Part shown: piece by piece, positions 1 through 5,639 of the stretch
How the letters are laid out: every line of letters starts with the position of its first letter
How positions within the stretch are numbered: the stretch's first letter is position 1
Origin: Acidobacteriota bacterium
GTDB taxonomy: Bacteria > Acidobacteriota > Aminicenantia > UBA2199
Assembly: GCA_021817755.1 (NCBI GenBank)
Contig: JAKAGC010000142.1
Span: forward strand, 1 to 8,288
Length of the DNA: 8,288 nucleotides
Reading direction: 5' to 3'
Made by a program: the position numbers and the translations under genes
Notes under the pieces: model-generated
Told to the model about the DNA's origin: nothing
Database searches by the model: none
Seen by the model: the letters and a program-made list of their open reading frames with translations, nothing else

Positions 1-939
1 AGTGAAAACGAAGTGCGCATTATCATGCTTCCTTTGGGCCATACGGCTTCGACGAATTATTCGATGCTTCCCTGTGCCCTTGTGGGTGGGAAAATTGTGA
101 TGGGGGAATCCTTCTGGCATATCCGAAATAAAATATGGAAACTGATCGAAGAACACAAAGCAACCTACATGGAAGTTGTTCCAACTGTCCTCTATTCGAT
201 ATTAAATATTTATCACTCGCATCCTGGTAACGACCTGTCTTCGATGCGTTTTGTGGGATGCGGGTCTGCTCCATTACAAAAAGGGATCCAGGAACAATTT
301 TATCAGCGCTTTGGCTTGAGAGTAGGAAACCTCTACGGCCTCTCGGAAACAGGTCCGACACATATCGATGACCCGACTCTCGAAGATTGGAAACCGGGAA
401 CGATCGGCGTACCTCTTGATGTGAATGAAGTGAAAATCTTCGACGAAAACGACGTCGAACTGGGACCGAATGAAACTGGGGAAATAGTTGTGAAAGGGGA
501 AAATGTTTTCGTAGGCTATTTCAGAAATGAAGCGCATTACAATAAAGTGGTGGTAAACGGCTTTTTTCATACGGGAGACCTGGGATACAAAGATGAAAAT
601 GGTGTTTTCTATTTTGTGGACCGCAAAAAAGACCTGATTATAAAAGGGGGTATGAATATCGTACCTGGTGAAATCGACGAGATACTGATGATTCATCCTG
701 CGGTAAAAGAGGGTGTGACAATCGGGGTACCGGATGAAATGTTCGGGGAAGAAGTGAAAAGCTTCGTTGTTCCGAAAGACGGGAAAATGGTTACTGAGGC
801 TGAAATTATCGAACACTGCACGCACTACTTACCGAAAACGAAAGTTCCGAAATATGTTGAAATCGTGGACGATATCCCGAAAACACACTCGGGAAAGTTA
901 TTAAGAAAAAAGCTAAGAGAACGTGAGATGTCATCTTAA
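1..939 (+). CDS. AMP-forming acyl/aryl-CoA or acyl-ACP ligase (ANL superfamily), 5'-truncated
   Basis: C-terminal ~312 codons of an adenylate-forming ligase, which activates a carboxylic acid with ATP and passes the acyl group to CoA or a carrier-protein thiol. The frame is open to base 1, so the gene begins outside the window; the GTG at 13 is only an internal valine. Core motifs are in order: LYGLSETGP (from about 331), the HTGD motif with its ATP-ribose-binding Asp (about 568-579), the hinge DRKKDLIIKGG followed by N-I-V-P-G-E-I-D (about 619-675), and the C-terminal KTHSGKLLRKKLR, whose Lys codon at 895-897 is the expected adenylation lysine. The N-terminal P-loop-like motif lies upstream. 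The visible part looks intact. Family assignment is secure; the substrate is not. A free-standing carrier protein 2 kb downstream on the same strand makes acyl-ACP synthesis as plausible as acyl-CoA synthesis. Confidence 0.92.
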   Translation, partial: SENEVRIIMLPLGHTASTNYSMLPCALVGGKIVMGESFWHIRNKIWKLIEEHKATYMEVVPTVLYSILNIYHSHPGNDLSSMRFVGCGSAPLQKGIQEQFYQRFGLRVGNLYGLSETGPTHIDDPTLEDWKPGTIGVPLDVNEVKIFDENDVELGPNETGEIVVKGENVFVGYFRNEAHYNKVVVNGFFHTGDLGYKDENGVFYFVDRKKDLIIKGGMNIVPGEIDEILMIHPAVKEGVTIGVPDEMFGEEVKSFVVPKDGKMVTEAEIIEHCTHYLPKTKVPKYVEIVDDIPKTHSGKLLRKKLREREMSS

Positions 940-949
940 TATCTTCGAT

Positions 950-986
950 GACCATGGGGCTTTTTTGAAAAATCGCCCCCTGGACC
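950..986 (+). terminator. Intergenic hairpin, possible weak terminator
   Basis: Just after the ligase stop codon, GGGGC (956-960) pairs with GCCCC (975-979), extended by CCA/TGG (952-954 with 981-983) across one mismatch. A T-run and an A-run inside the loop can add a few A-T pairs. There is no uridine tract straight after the stem, so a classical Rho-independent terminator is not shown. It could attenuate transcription, protect an mRNA 3' end, or be incidental. Confidence 0.35.
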
Positions 987-1018
987 TCTAAAAAACTTCT
1001 TTTATGCTGATTATTTTT

Positions 1019-1024
1019 AAAGGA
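1019..1024 (+). promoter_or_regulatory. Ribosome binding site of the IMPase-family gene
   Basis: AAAGGA ends 5 nt before the ATG at 1030. It supports that start. No convincing promoter pair was seen in the 90-bp gap. Confidence 0.6.
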
Positions 1025-1029
1025 ATATT

Positions 1030-1797
1030 ATGATAGAAAATAATAAAGAGCTTAACGCAGCAATCGAAGCGATACAAAAAGCAGGAGATGTCCTGCGGCG
1101 TAACTTCGGCCAGAAATACCGGATTATTCGCAAATCGCCTCGCGAAATGGTTTCGGAAGTGGATATGCAATCGCAAAAAGCTATCCTGGATATACTCTCA
1201 ATCCACTTTCCCGAATACGGGATTATTACGGAAGAAAAAACTTCGGAAATCGATTTAAATGGAGATAACTGGATCATCGACCCTCTGGACGGAACGCATA
1301 ACTATATTGCGGGATTGCCTTTCAGCGGTATTTCCATTGGACTTACGAAAGGAAATGAATTTCGTCTGGGAGTGATCTTCTTTCCAATGGAAGACCGGTT
1401 GTATTATGGGGTGAAAGGACAAGGCGCGTTTCTTAATCATCAACGGATAGAAGTAGCCTCGAACCCGGAACTTTCAAAATCGATTGTTAGTTTTGATAAT
1501 CAATTCCATTTAAATAAGAATTCATTCGATTATTATAAGAAACTTACGGAGCGGGCATTTACAACCCGAATACTGGGGACAGCTACAAACGATATGTGCA
1601 TGACGGCAGAAGGGAAACTGGGTGGCCGGATATGGGTGAATACAAAGATTTGCGACATTGCTGCGGGGATTGTGATCGTTACGGAAGCAGGGGGGAAAGT
1701 TACGAATTTTGACGGTTCATTGTGCACGATGGAATCAAAACAGGTCATCGCTTCAAATGGGAAAATACATGACGAATTAATGGAGATTGTAAGATAA
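1030..1797 (+). CDS. Inositol monophosphatase-family phosphatase
   Basis: Predicted Mg2+-dependent, Li+-sensitive-type sugar/inositol phosphatase of 255 aa, the usual family length. The signature motifs are all present: metal-binding Asp45 in VSEVD, Glu68-Glu69 in ITEEK, Asp84 and Asp87 in WIIDPLDGTHN, and Asp209 in ICDIAAG followed by the TEAGG motif (218-222). The common Trp before the last catalytic Asp is Cys here, a mild deviation. The family covers inositol-1-phosphatase, histidinol phosphatase, fructose-1,6-bisphosphatase and PAP phosphatase activities; sequence alone does not separate them. In this setting, between a ligase and a PdxA-like dehydrogenase, a biosynthetic role on a phosphorylated sugar or polyol is likely (inference). 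No signal peptide or membrane segment is seen, so it should be cytoplasmic. The ATG has a good ribosome binding site. Confidence 0.88.
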   Translation: MIENNKELNAAIEAIQKAGDVLRRNFGQKYRIIRKSPREMVSEVDMQSQKAILDILSIHFPEYGIITEEKTSEIDLNGDNWIIDPLDGTHNYIAGLPFSGISIGLTKGNEFRLGVIFFPMEDRLYYGVKGQGAFLNHQRIEVASNPELSKSIVSFDNQFHLNKNSFDYYKKLTERAFTTRILGTATNDMCMTAEGKLGGRIWVNTKICDIAAGIVIVTEAGGKVTNFDGSLCTMESKQVIASNGKIHDELMEIVR

Positions 1798-1799
1798 AT

Positions 1800-1815
1800 A
1801 TCGCAGATGTGCGAT
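1800..1815. repeat. Short perfect inverted repeat between genes
   Basis: ATCGCA (1800-1805) and TGCGAT (1810-1815) are exact reverse complements around a GATG tetraloop, within the 37-bp gap after the phosphatase gene. It lies 8 nt before the GGAGGA ribosome binding site of the next gene. It could be a small RNA hairpin modulating translation or mRNA cleavage, or a chance palindrome. Confidence 0.4.
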
Positions 1816-1823
1816 TATAAAAC

Positions 1824-1829
1824 GGAGGA
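1824..1829 (+). promoter_or_regulatory. Strong ribosome binding site of the PdxA-like gene
   Basis: GGAGGA lies 5 nt before the ATG at 1835. It is the strongest Shine-Dalgarno match in the window and fixes the start of the gene. Confidence 0.75.
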
Positions 1830-1834
1830 ACTGA

Positions 1835-2863
1835 ATGAAGCCGATTATAGGTATTACGATGGGAGACCCGGCAGGTATCGGGTCGGAAATCATTGCCAAA
1901 GCGCTAAATAAACAGGCAGTTTACGAAAGCTGCCGCCCGGTTGTGATCGGAGACAAGAAAGCGATGGAAGATGCAGTAAAAATAGCTGGTCTGACACTTG
2001 GGGTTCATGGAATCGAAAAACTGGAAGATGCACGGTATGAATATGGAACAATCGATGTTTATGATATGAAAAATATATCGTATAATAAAATCCCCTTCGG
2101 GAAAGTAGATGCAGAATGCGGAAGGGCAGCAGGGGAATATATCGAAAAAGCGATCGATATGGCTATGAAAAAAGAGATCGCTGCAATCGCGACAGCTCCA
2201 ATTAATAAAGAATCCTTCGACCTTGGGGGATGGGGTAAGAAATACCGGGGCCATACGGAGATGCTGGCTGCTTTAACGAAATCGGAAAAAGCATCGATGA
2301 TGCTGGCGAGCGGGAACCTTCGCGTAATCCATGTTACAACACATGTCTCGATGCGGCAAGCAGTGGATTTGATTAAAAAAGAGCGGGTATACAATACGAT
2401 TATTAAAGCGCACGAAGCATGTCAATACCTGGGAATTCAATCTCCGCGGATAGGAGTTTGCGGATTGAACGCACACGCGGGTGAAAGCGGAATCATGGGA
2501 TACGAAGAAATCGAAGAGATTATCCCAGCGATCGAAAAAGCGCGTGCTGAAGGTATGAACGTGGAGGGCCCGGTTCCGGGAGATACTATCTATCCGAGAG
2601 GAAGAACGGGAACCTTTGATGTTATTGTTGCGATGTATCATGACCAGGGACATATTCCGGTGAAACTAATGGGATTCCTTTGGGATGGTGCGGTTTGGTC
2701 GTCGGTGAGCGGTGTGAATATCACGATCGGACTTCCGATTATTCGAGTTTCAGTGGATCACGGAACGGCTTTCGGTAAAGCAGGAAAAGGCATTGCCAAT
2801 GAAGTTAGTATGCTGGATGCGATCGAGTATTGTATTTTAATCGCTAAAAATAGGAATTTTTGA
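1835..2863 (+). CDS. PdxA-family NAD-dependent dehydrogenase (4-hydroxythreonine-4-phosphate dehydrogenase-like)
   Basis: 342-aa member of the PdxA family of metal- and NAD-dependent oxidative decarboxylases. Motifs: GITMGDPAGIGSE at the N-terminus (6-18), ATAPINKE (119-126), YRGHTE (137-142), then three likely metal-ligand histidines: His170 in HVTTHVSMR, His214 in LNAHAGESG and His269 in AMYHDQGH. The C-terminal block is NITIGLPIIRVSVDHGTAF (295-313) followed by GKAGKG. Compared with the PdxA pattern I remember, there are about ten extra residues around 282-292 (LWDGAVWSSVS), and GKAGKG stands where DIAGKG or DIAGTG is usual. This suggests a paralogue of the PdxA2 type, which can act on 4-phospho-threonate or 4-phospho-erythronate, rather than vitamin B6 synthesis. 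No kinase or other B6 gene is next to it. Context suggests it supplies or modifies a phosphorylated hydroxy-acid for the cluster (inference). Confidence 0.88.
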   Translation: MKPIIGITMGDPAGIGSEIIAKALNKQAVYESCRPVVIGDKKAMEDAVKIAGLTLGVHGIEKLEDARYEYGTIDVYDMKNISYNKIPFGKVDAECGRAAGEYIEKAIDMAMKKEIAAIATAPINKESFDLGGWGKKYRGHTEMLAALTKSEKASMMLASGNLRVIHVTTHVSMRQAVDLIKKERVYNTIIKAHEACQYLGIQSPRIGVCGLNAHAGESGIMGYEEIEEIIPAIEKARAEGMNVEGPVPGDTIYPRGRTGTFDVIVAMYHDQGHIPVKLMGFLWDGAVWSSVSGVNITIGLPIIRVSVDHGTAFGKAGKGIANEVSMLDAIEYCILIAKNRNF

Positions 2864-2904
2864 ACCACGGGAAAACCGGGTTACAGATAGATATAAGTTA
2901 TATC
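2864..2904. repeat. Degenerate intergenic CCACGG-type repeat fragment
   Basis: The gap after the PdxA-like gene begins AACCACGGG, then AAAACCGGG, TTACAGAT. The pattern resembles decayed copies of the CCACGGATTACACGGATT-like repeats I remember from several uncultured-phylum genomes, and shares its style with the repeats at 5437-5530. The match is loose and could be chance. Confidence 0.25.
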
Positions 2905-2910
2905 GAGGTG
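2905..2910 (+). promoter_or_regulatory. Ribosome binding site deciding a TTG start
   Basis: GAGGTG ends 4 nt before the TTG at 2915. The upstream reading frame is closed by TAA at 2894-2896, and the next in-frame ATG falls after the phosphopantetheine serine. The TTG is therefore the sensible start. The ATG at 2919 is out of frame. Confidence 0.65.
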
Positions 2911-2914
2911 CAAA

Positions 2915-3148
2915 TTGGATGAACGGTTGGAAAAAGTAGTACGGGCAGTTTTTTCTATCGAACAAGATACAGTCGATGAGAATTGGACCTCCGACGATAT
3001 ACCGGATTGGGATTCGGTAGGACATCTGAATCTCATAATGGGGGTTGAAAAAGAATTCAATGTAAAAATCGAAATCGAAGAGATGTTCGAGATTGAAAAA
3101 CTGGCAGATATCGTTACTCTTCTTAAAAAGAAAAATATTGCGAATTAA
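2915..3148 (+). CDS. Free-standing acyl carrier protein
   Basis: 77-aa acidic carrier protein, the normal ACP length. The 4'-phosphopantetheine attachment site is Ser34 in DWDSVGHLNL, the expected position at the start of helix II. The following EKEFNVKIEIEEMFEIEKL matches the conserved helix II-III region of ACPs. It would hold an acyl or aminoacyl group as a thioester on the flexible arm. It starts at TTG with a well-placed GAGGTG. It is probably not the housekeeping fatty-acid AcpP, because no fab genes lie around it; DSVGHLNL instead of the DSLDTVEL-like AcpP motif also points to a specialised carrier. Its likely loading partner is the AMP-forming ligase at the left edge, and the product would be passed to a transferase (inference). 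Confidence 0.92.
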   Translation: MDERLEKVVRAVFSIEQDTVDENWTSDDIPDWDSVGHLNLIMGVEKEFNVKIEIEEMFEIEKLADIVTLLKKKNIAN

Positions 3149-3192
3149 ATTTTGGTAAACGTATATAGGAGTAAATCGGGGGTCAGAAGAAG

Positions 3193-3870
3193 ATGAAAAA
3201 AGTATTGATTATAGCAGCGCATCCTGACGATGAAATCCTGGGATGTGGAGGTACTGCGGCTCGAATGGCGCGAGAAGGTGATGAGGTATTTACGGTAATC
3301 CTTGGTGAAGGAATCACCTCGAGAGATGAGAACCGCCAACGGGAAAAACGGGAAACAGAAATCGCAGGATTGAAAGCACAGATATTAGAAGCAAATAAAA
3401 TTGTGGGTGTTAAAGACGTTTTTACTTTCGATTTTCCAGACAACCGGTTCGATTCGGTTCCGCTTCTCGATATCGTGAAAGCGGTAGAAAAAATCAAAGA
3501 TAAAATTAAACCGGATATCCTGTTTACGCATTATGAAAATGATCTGAATATCGATCACCGCGTAACATATCAGGCTGTTTTAACAGCAACACGTCCGATG
3601 GAAGGGGAAACTGTAAAAGAGATTTATTCTTTTGAAGTATTATCTTCGACGGAGTGGAATTACCCATTGAGTTTTAGCCCGGATTGTTTTTATAATATCA
3701 GTGAAACAGTGCAATTGAAAGTCGATGCGATGGCGAAATATAAGGGCGAATCCCGTGAATTTCCCCACCCGCGTTCTTCGGAAGGAATCCTGTTAAATGC
3801 AAAACAATGGGGAATGAAAACCGGAATCCCTTATGCGGAAGCGTTTAAGGTGGTACGCCTGATAAAATGA
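3193..3870 (+). CDS. PIG-L/LmbE-family zinc-dependent N-deacetylase
   Basis: 225-aa protein of the PIG-L (LmbE-like) family, which removes acetyl groups from N-acetyl-amino sugars such as GlcNAc-PI, GlcNAc-inositol or bacillithiol/mycothiol precursors. The zinc motif AHPDDE is at residues 9-14 (His10 and Asp13 as ligands, Asp12 as the catalytic base in characterised members). The third ligand is His122 in NIDHR, followed by RVTYQAVLTATRP. A conserved C-terminal HPRSSEGILLNAKQWG (192-207) is also typical. No signal peptide is seen, so it is probably cytoplasmic. The start ATG is fixed by an in-frame TAA at 3172-3174; the ribosome binding site (AGAAGA) is modest. Its stop overlaps the start of the epimerase gene, so the two are probably translationally coupled and may act on the same sugar. 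Confidence 0.9.
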   Translation: MKKVLIIAAHPDDEILGCGGTAARMAREGDEVFTVILGEGITSRDENRQREKRETEIAGLKAQILEANKIVGVKDVFTFDFPDNRFDSVPLLDIVKAVEKIKDKIKPDILFTHYENDLNIDHRVTYQAVLTATRPMEGETVKEIYSFEVLSSTEWNYPLSFSPDCFYNISETVQLKVDAMAKYKGESREFPHPRSSEGILLNAKQWGMKTGIPYAEAFKVVRLIK

Positions 3871-4724
3871 TGCGCATACTGGTTACGGGAGCAGCAGGAT
3901 TTACAGGCAGAACCCTGGTTCCTCTTCTACTTGAAAAGGGCTATAATGTTTTTCCCATGGACCGGGTGAGTTCAGGGTTTCCCGGGGAAATTATTGCGGA
4001 TCTGTCTGATGATGGATTAATCGATACCTTGAATGCGTTACAGAGTGTCGATGTGGTAGTTCATCTGGGTACCCGTGTGGGATGGGATGGGGGAACGTCC
4101 GCAGATTTATTCAAACCGAATGTCCTGGCTACAGGTATACTGGCAGGTTGGGCGCAGAGGCAAGGTGCACATTTTATTTTTGCTTCGGCTGCTCTTATTG
4201 CAGGAGAACGGGAGACTCATATTACTGCTCAAAGAGGGGTGAATACTTCGAATGATTATCTTTACGGAAAATGGTTAGCAGAAGAGTTGATCCGGGTTTC
4301 GGGTGTACATCATACGCATTTGCGAATTTCGGGTATATTCGGCAAAGGGGGACCGTTTCACCTTGGATTAAATCGAGCGATTGCTTCGGCATTGGAAGGA
4401 AAACCGCCGGTACAATATGGCGTAGGAAAAATCAAACGTAATTATATATATGTAAAAGATTTGTGTGAAGTGATTCTTCATTGTATACGCAGCATAAAAA
4501 CCTCCAAACCTATGGAAGGTGTTCAAATGGTGGGAGGACGCGAGGGGATAACAATAGCGAGGATGCTGCAAGATATATGCGATATATTATTACCTGGAAC
4601 CAACCCGGAAGTACGGGAAGGGAACGGGGGTTATGACCAGATCGTGGAAGTATCGTCCTTATTGCCAAAAGGCAGGGCGTTCAGAGAGGCTATTTTAGAT
4701 ATTCGAGCAGAATTAAATAAGTAG
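3867..4724 (+). CDS. NAD(P)-dependent epimerase/dehydratase (extended SDR)
   Basis: 285-aa extended short-chain dehydrogenase/reductase related to nucleotide-sugar epimerases and dehydratases. The Rossmann fingerprint GAAGFTG is at residues 8-14, an acidic residue follows beta-2 (MDR, 31-33), the region VVVHLGTR (64-70) matches the family's HLA segment, Ser107 in FASAAL is the catalytic-type serine, and YLYGK (131-135) supplies the YxxxK pair. Residues 188-205 (KIKRNYIYVKDLCEVIL) match the substrate-binding segment in which VxDL follows the R-xYIYV motif. The ATG at 3867 overlaps the preceding stop as ATGA; a second ATG at 3870 is equally possible and would shorten the protein by one residue. 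No ribosome binding site is seen, so coupling to the deacetylase gene is likely. The sugar substrate is unknown. Confidence 0.88.
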   Translation: MMRILVTGAAGFTGRTLVPLLLEKGYNVFPMDRVSSGFPGEIIADLSDDGLIDTLNALQSVDVVVHLGTRVGWDGGTSADLFKPNVLATGILAGWAQRQGAHFIFASAALIAGERETHITAQRGVNTSNDYLYGKWLAEELIRVSGVHHTHLRISGIFGKGGPFHLGLNRAIASALEGKPPVQYGVGKIKRNYIYVKDLCEVILHCIRSIKTSKPMEGVQMVGGREGITIARMLQDICDILLPGTNPEVREGNGGYDQIVEVSSLLPKGRAFREAILDIRAELNK

Positions 4725-4734
4725 AGATTAGATA

Positions 4735-5424
4735 ATGAAATTGGGAATCTTTTCTGATATACACGGTAACTGGCATTCGTTTTCAAAAATATTTGATGAA
4801 TTAAAACGAAAAAAATGTGATAAACACCTCTTCCTGGGAGATGTCTGCGGATACTATTTTCAGCAAGATGAAGTCATCGATATGCTGAGAGAATTACCGG
4901 AACTAATTGCTCTGGCAGGAAATCATGATGTGATGTTTCTGCGTTCGATAGAGGATGAATGGATGATGAGAGGATATACAGAGAGGTTCGGTTTGTCTTT
5001 CAAACTATTGAAAGAGAATATTAAACCGGAAAATCTCCAATTCCTTCAAAATCTTAAAAGACAAGTCTATATTGAAGAGGAAGGGATTGCGGCTTTTCAC
5101 GGGAGTCCGTGGAGTCCATTAGAAGAATACGTGTATCACGATTCATCTATGGAACGGTTTGCAAACCTTCCTTACCGTATCGTATTTCTGGGCCATACGC
5201 ACAGGAATATGGATATTACTCAAGGAAAAGTACGAATCATTAATCCGGGTTCAGCAGGGCAGCCGCGAGATGGGAAATGGCCGACGTATGCAATTTATGA
5301 TACCCAGAACGGCAAATTGTCGATCGAACGAGTTAAATTCGATAAAGAAGCTCTGATCGCGGATATCCGTCGCAGGAATGATACGAACGAGTATTTGATC
5401 GATGTATTGAAACGAATAAAATGA
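4735..5424 (+). CDS. Calcineurin-like metallophosphoesterase (YfcE/MJ0936-like)
   Basis: 229-aa dimetal phosphoesterase. All metal-binding motifs are visible: Asp8 and His10 in FSDIHGN, Asp36 in FLGDVCGY, Asn63-His64 in AGNHD, His122 in FHGSP, and His154 with His156 in LGHTHRNM. After these come NPGSAGQPRDG and the family's C-terminal beta strand. It is predicted to hydrolyse phosphate esters in the cytoplasm; known relatives act on phosphodiesters or small phosphomonoesters, so a substrate cannot be named. It starts 10 nt after the epimerase gene with no strong ribosome binding site, and reads as part of the same transcript. Its role in the cluster is uncertain: it could dephosphorylate an intermediate or be an unrelated passenger. 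Confidence 0.9.
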   Translation: MKLGIFSDIHGNWHSFSKIFDELKRKKCDKHLFLGDVCGYYFQQDEVIDMLRELPELIALAGNHDVMFLRSIEDEWMMRGYTERFGLSFKLLKENIKPENLQFLQNLKRQVYIEEEGIAAFHGSPWSPLEEYVYHDSSMERFANLPYRIVFLGHTHRNMDITQGKVRIINPGSAGQPRDGKWPTYAIYDTQNGKLSIERVKFDKEALIADIRRRNDTNEYLIDVLKRIK

Positions 5425-5436
5425 AATCGACTTATC

Positions 5437-5454
5437 CACTGATTACACTGATTA
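5437..5454. repeat. Tandem 9-bp repeat, two units
   Basis: CACTGATTA occurs twice with no spacer (5437-5445 and 5446-5454), 12 bp after the metallophosphoesterase stop codon. It looks like a fragment of the period-9 CACTGATTA / CACGGATTA-type intergenic repeats I recall from other genomes; that likeness is from memory, not a search. Confidence 0.6.
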
Positions 5455-5506
5455 TTTCTGCCCACGAAAGGTGCGGCGCACCTGACCTATATTTTCTACC
5501 CACGAA
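5455..5506. repeat. 14-bp direct repeats flanking a palindrome
   Basis: TTTCTGCCCACGAA (5455-5468) and TTTCTACCCACGAA (5493-5506) differ at one base and begin 38 bp apart. Between them lies the palindrome AGGTGC-GGC-GCACCT (5469-5483) and CTGACCTAT-like sequence. The layout resembles a small repeat unit bounded by a target-site-like duplication, or two copies of one repeat module. Confidence 0.6.
5469..5483. repeat. GC-rich palindrome (6-bp stem)
   Basis: AGGTGC and GCACCT are exact reverse complements around GGC. A T-rich TATATTTTCT follows from 5488, so this could act as a weak terminator for the upstream genes, though the stem is short and the T-run is 7 nt away. It may also be a REP-like element. 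Confidence 0.5.
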
Positions 5507-5530
5507 TTAAATGAAATATCACGAATTAAA
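5501..5530. repeat. 11-bp direct repeat, two copies
   Basis: CACGAATTAAA occurs at 5501-5511 and 5520-5530, 19 bp apart. It is A+T-rich and non-coding, and belongs to the same mosaic as the neighbouring repeats. Confidence 0.6.
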
Positions 5531-5576
5531 AGAATGTTAATGTATATTGATTTGATGAATTATTCTTCTACTGACC

Positions 5577-5600
5577 GGGCGACCGGCAGGTCGCCCCTAC
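5577..5600. repeat. REP-like GC-rich palindrome (8-bp stem)
   Basis: GGGCGACC (5577-5584) pairs perfectly with GGTCGCCC (5589-5596) around a GGCA loop, followed by CTAC. It stands out as G+C-rich in an A+T-rich gap. Palindromes of the GGGCGACC...GGTCGCCCCTAC type are, from memory, scattered through many bacterial genomes between genes. It sits 39 bp upstream of the chosen ATP-grasp start, so it could affect that gene's leader. Confidence 0.65.
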
Positions 5601-5639
5601 AAAAATATAATGCGCAGTGGGGATTTGTGGCGAAATAAT

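Larger units (their letters stand above)
5425..5639. other. Non-coding repeat-rich gap
   Basis: This 215-bp stretch is the only sizeable gap in the series. It holds tandem and dispersed direct repeats and two GC-rich palindromes, annotated separately. No ORF with coding character, tRNA or clear promoter was seen. A TATATT at 5543-5548 could be a -10 box for the downstream pair of genes, but I see no matching -35 box. It probably separates two transcription units. Confidence 0.6.

Noticed and set aside
13..15. GTG at 13 as the start of the ligase gene
   Set aside because: The frame is open to base 1 and the conserved N-terminal half of the family is missing, so this is an internal valine of a gene cut by the window edge.
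274..825. 183-codon open frame on the minus strand
   Set aside because: It lies opposite the ligase gene, whose motifs are intact; its translation shows no recognisable motif and has the His/Phe/Ile-rich character of an antisense shadow.
2273..2653. 126-codon open frame on the minus strand
   Set aside because: It is opposite the PdxA-like gene and shows no family motif.
1835..2863. Naming the gene pdxA
   Set aside because: The family is clear, but the insertion, altered HGTAF context and neighbours favour a paralogue, so a vitamin B6 gene symbol would mislead.
2919..2921. ATG at 2919 as the ACP start
   Set aside because: It is in another frame from the carrier protein; the in-frame TTG at 2915 has a well-spaced GAGGTG.
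5437..5530. CRISPR array
   Set aside because: The repeats are 9 to 14 bp, of different sequences, without regular spacer lengths, and no cas gene is present.
5520..5550. Promoter with -10 TATATT at 5543
   Set aside because: No acceptable -35 box lies about 17 bp upstream, and the gap is A+T-rich enough for such a hexamer by chance.
5610..5639. Upstream ATG at 5610 for the ATP-grasp gene
   Set aside because: It adds ten residues with no family likeness, right after a repeat palindrome, with no ribosome binding site. It is not excluded.
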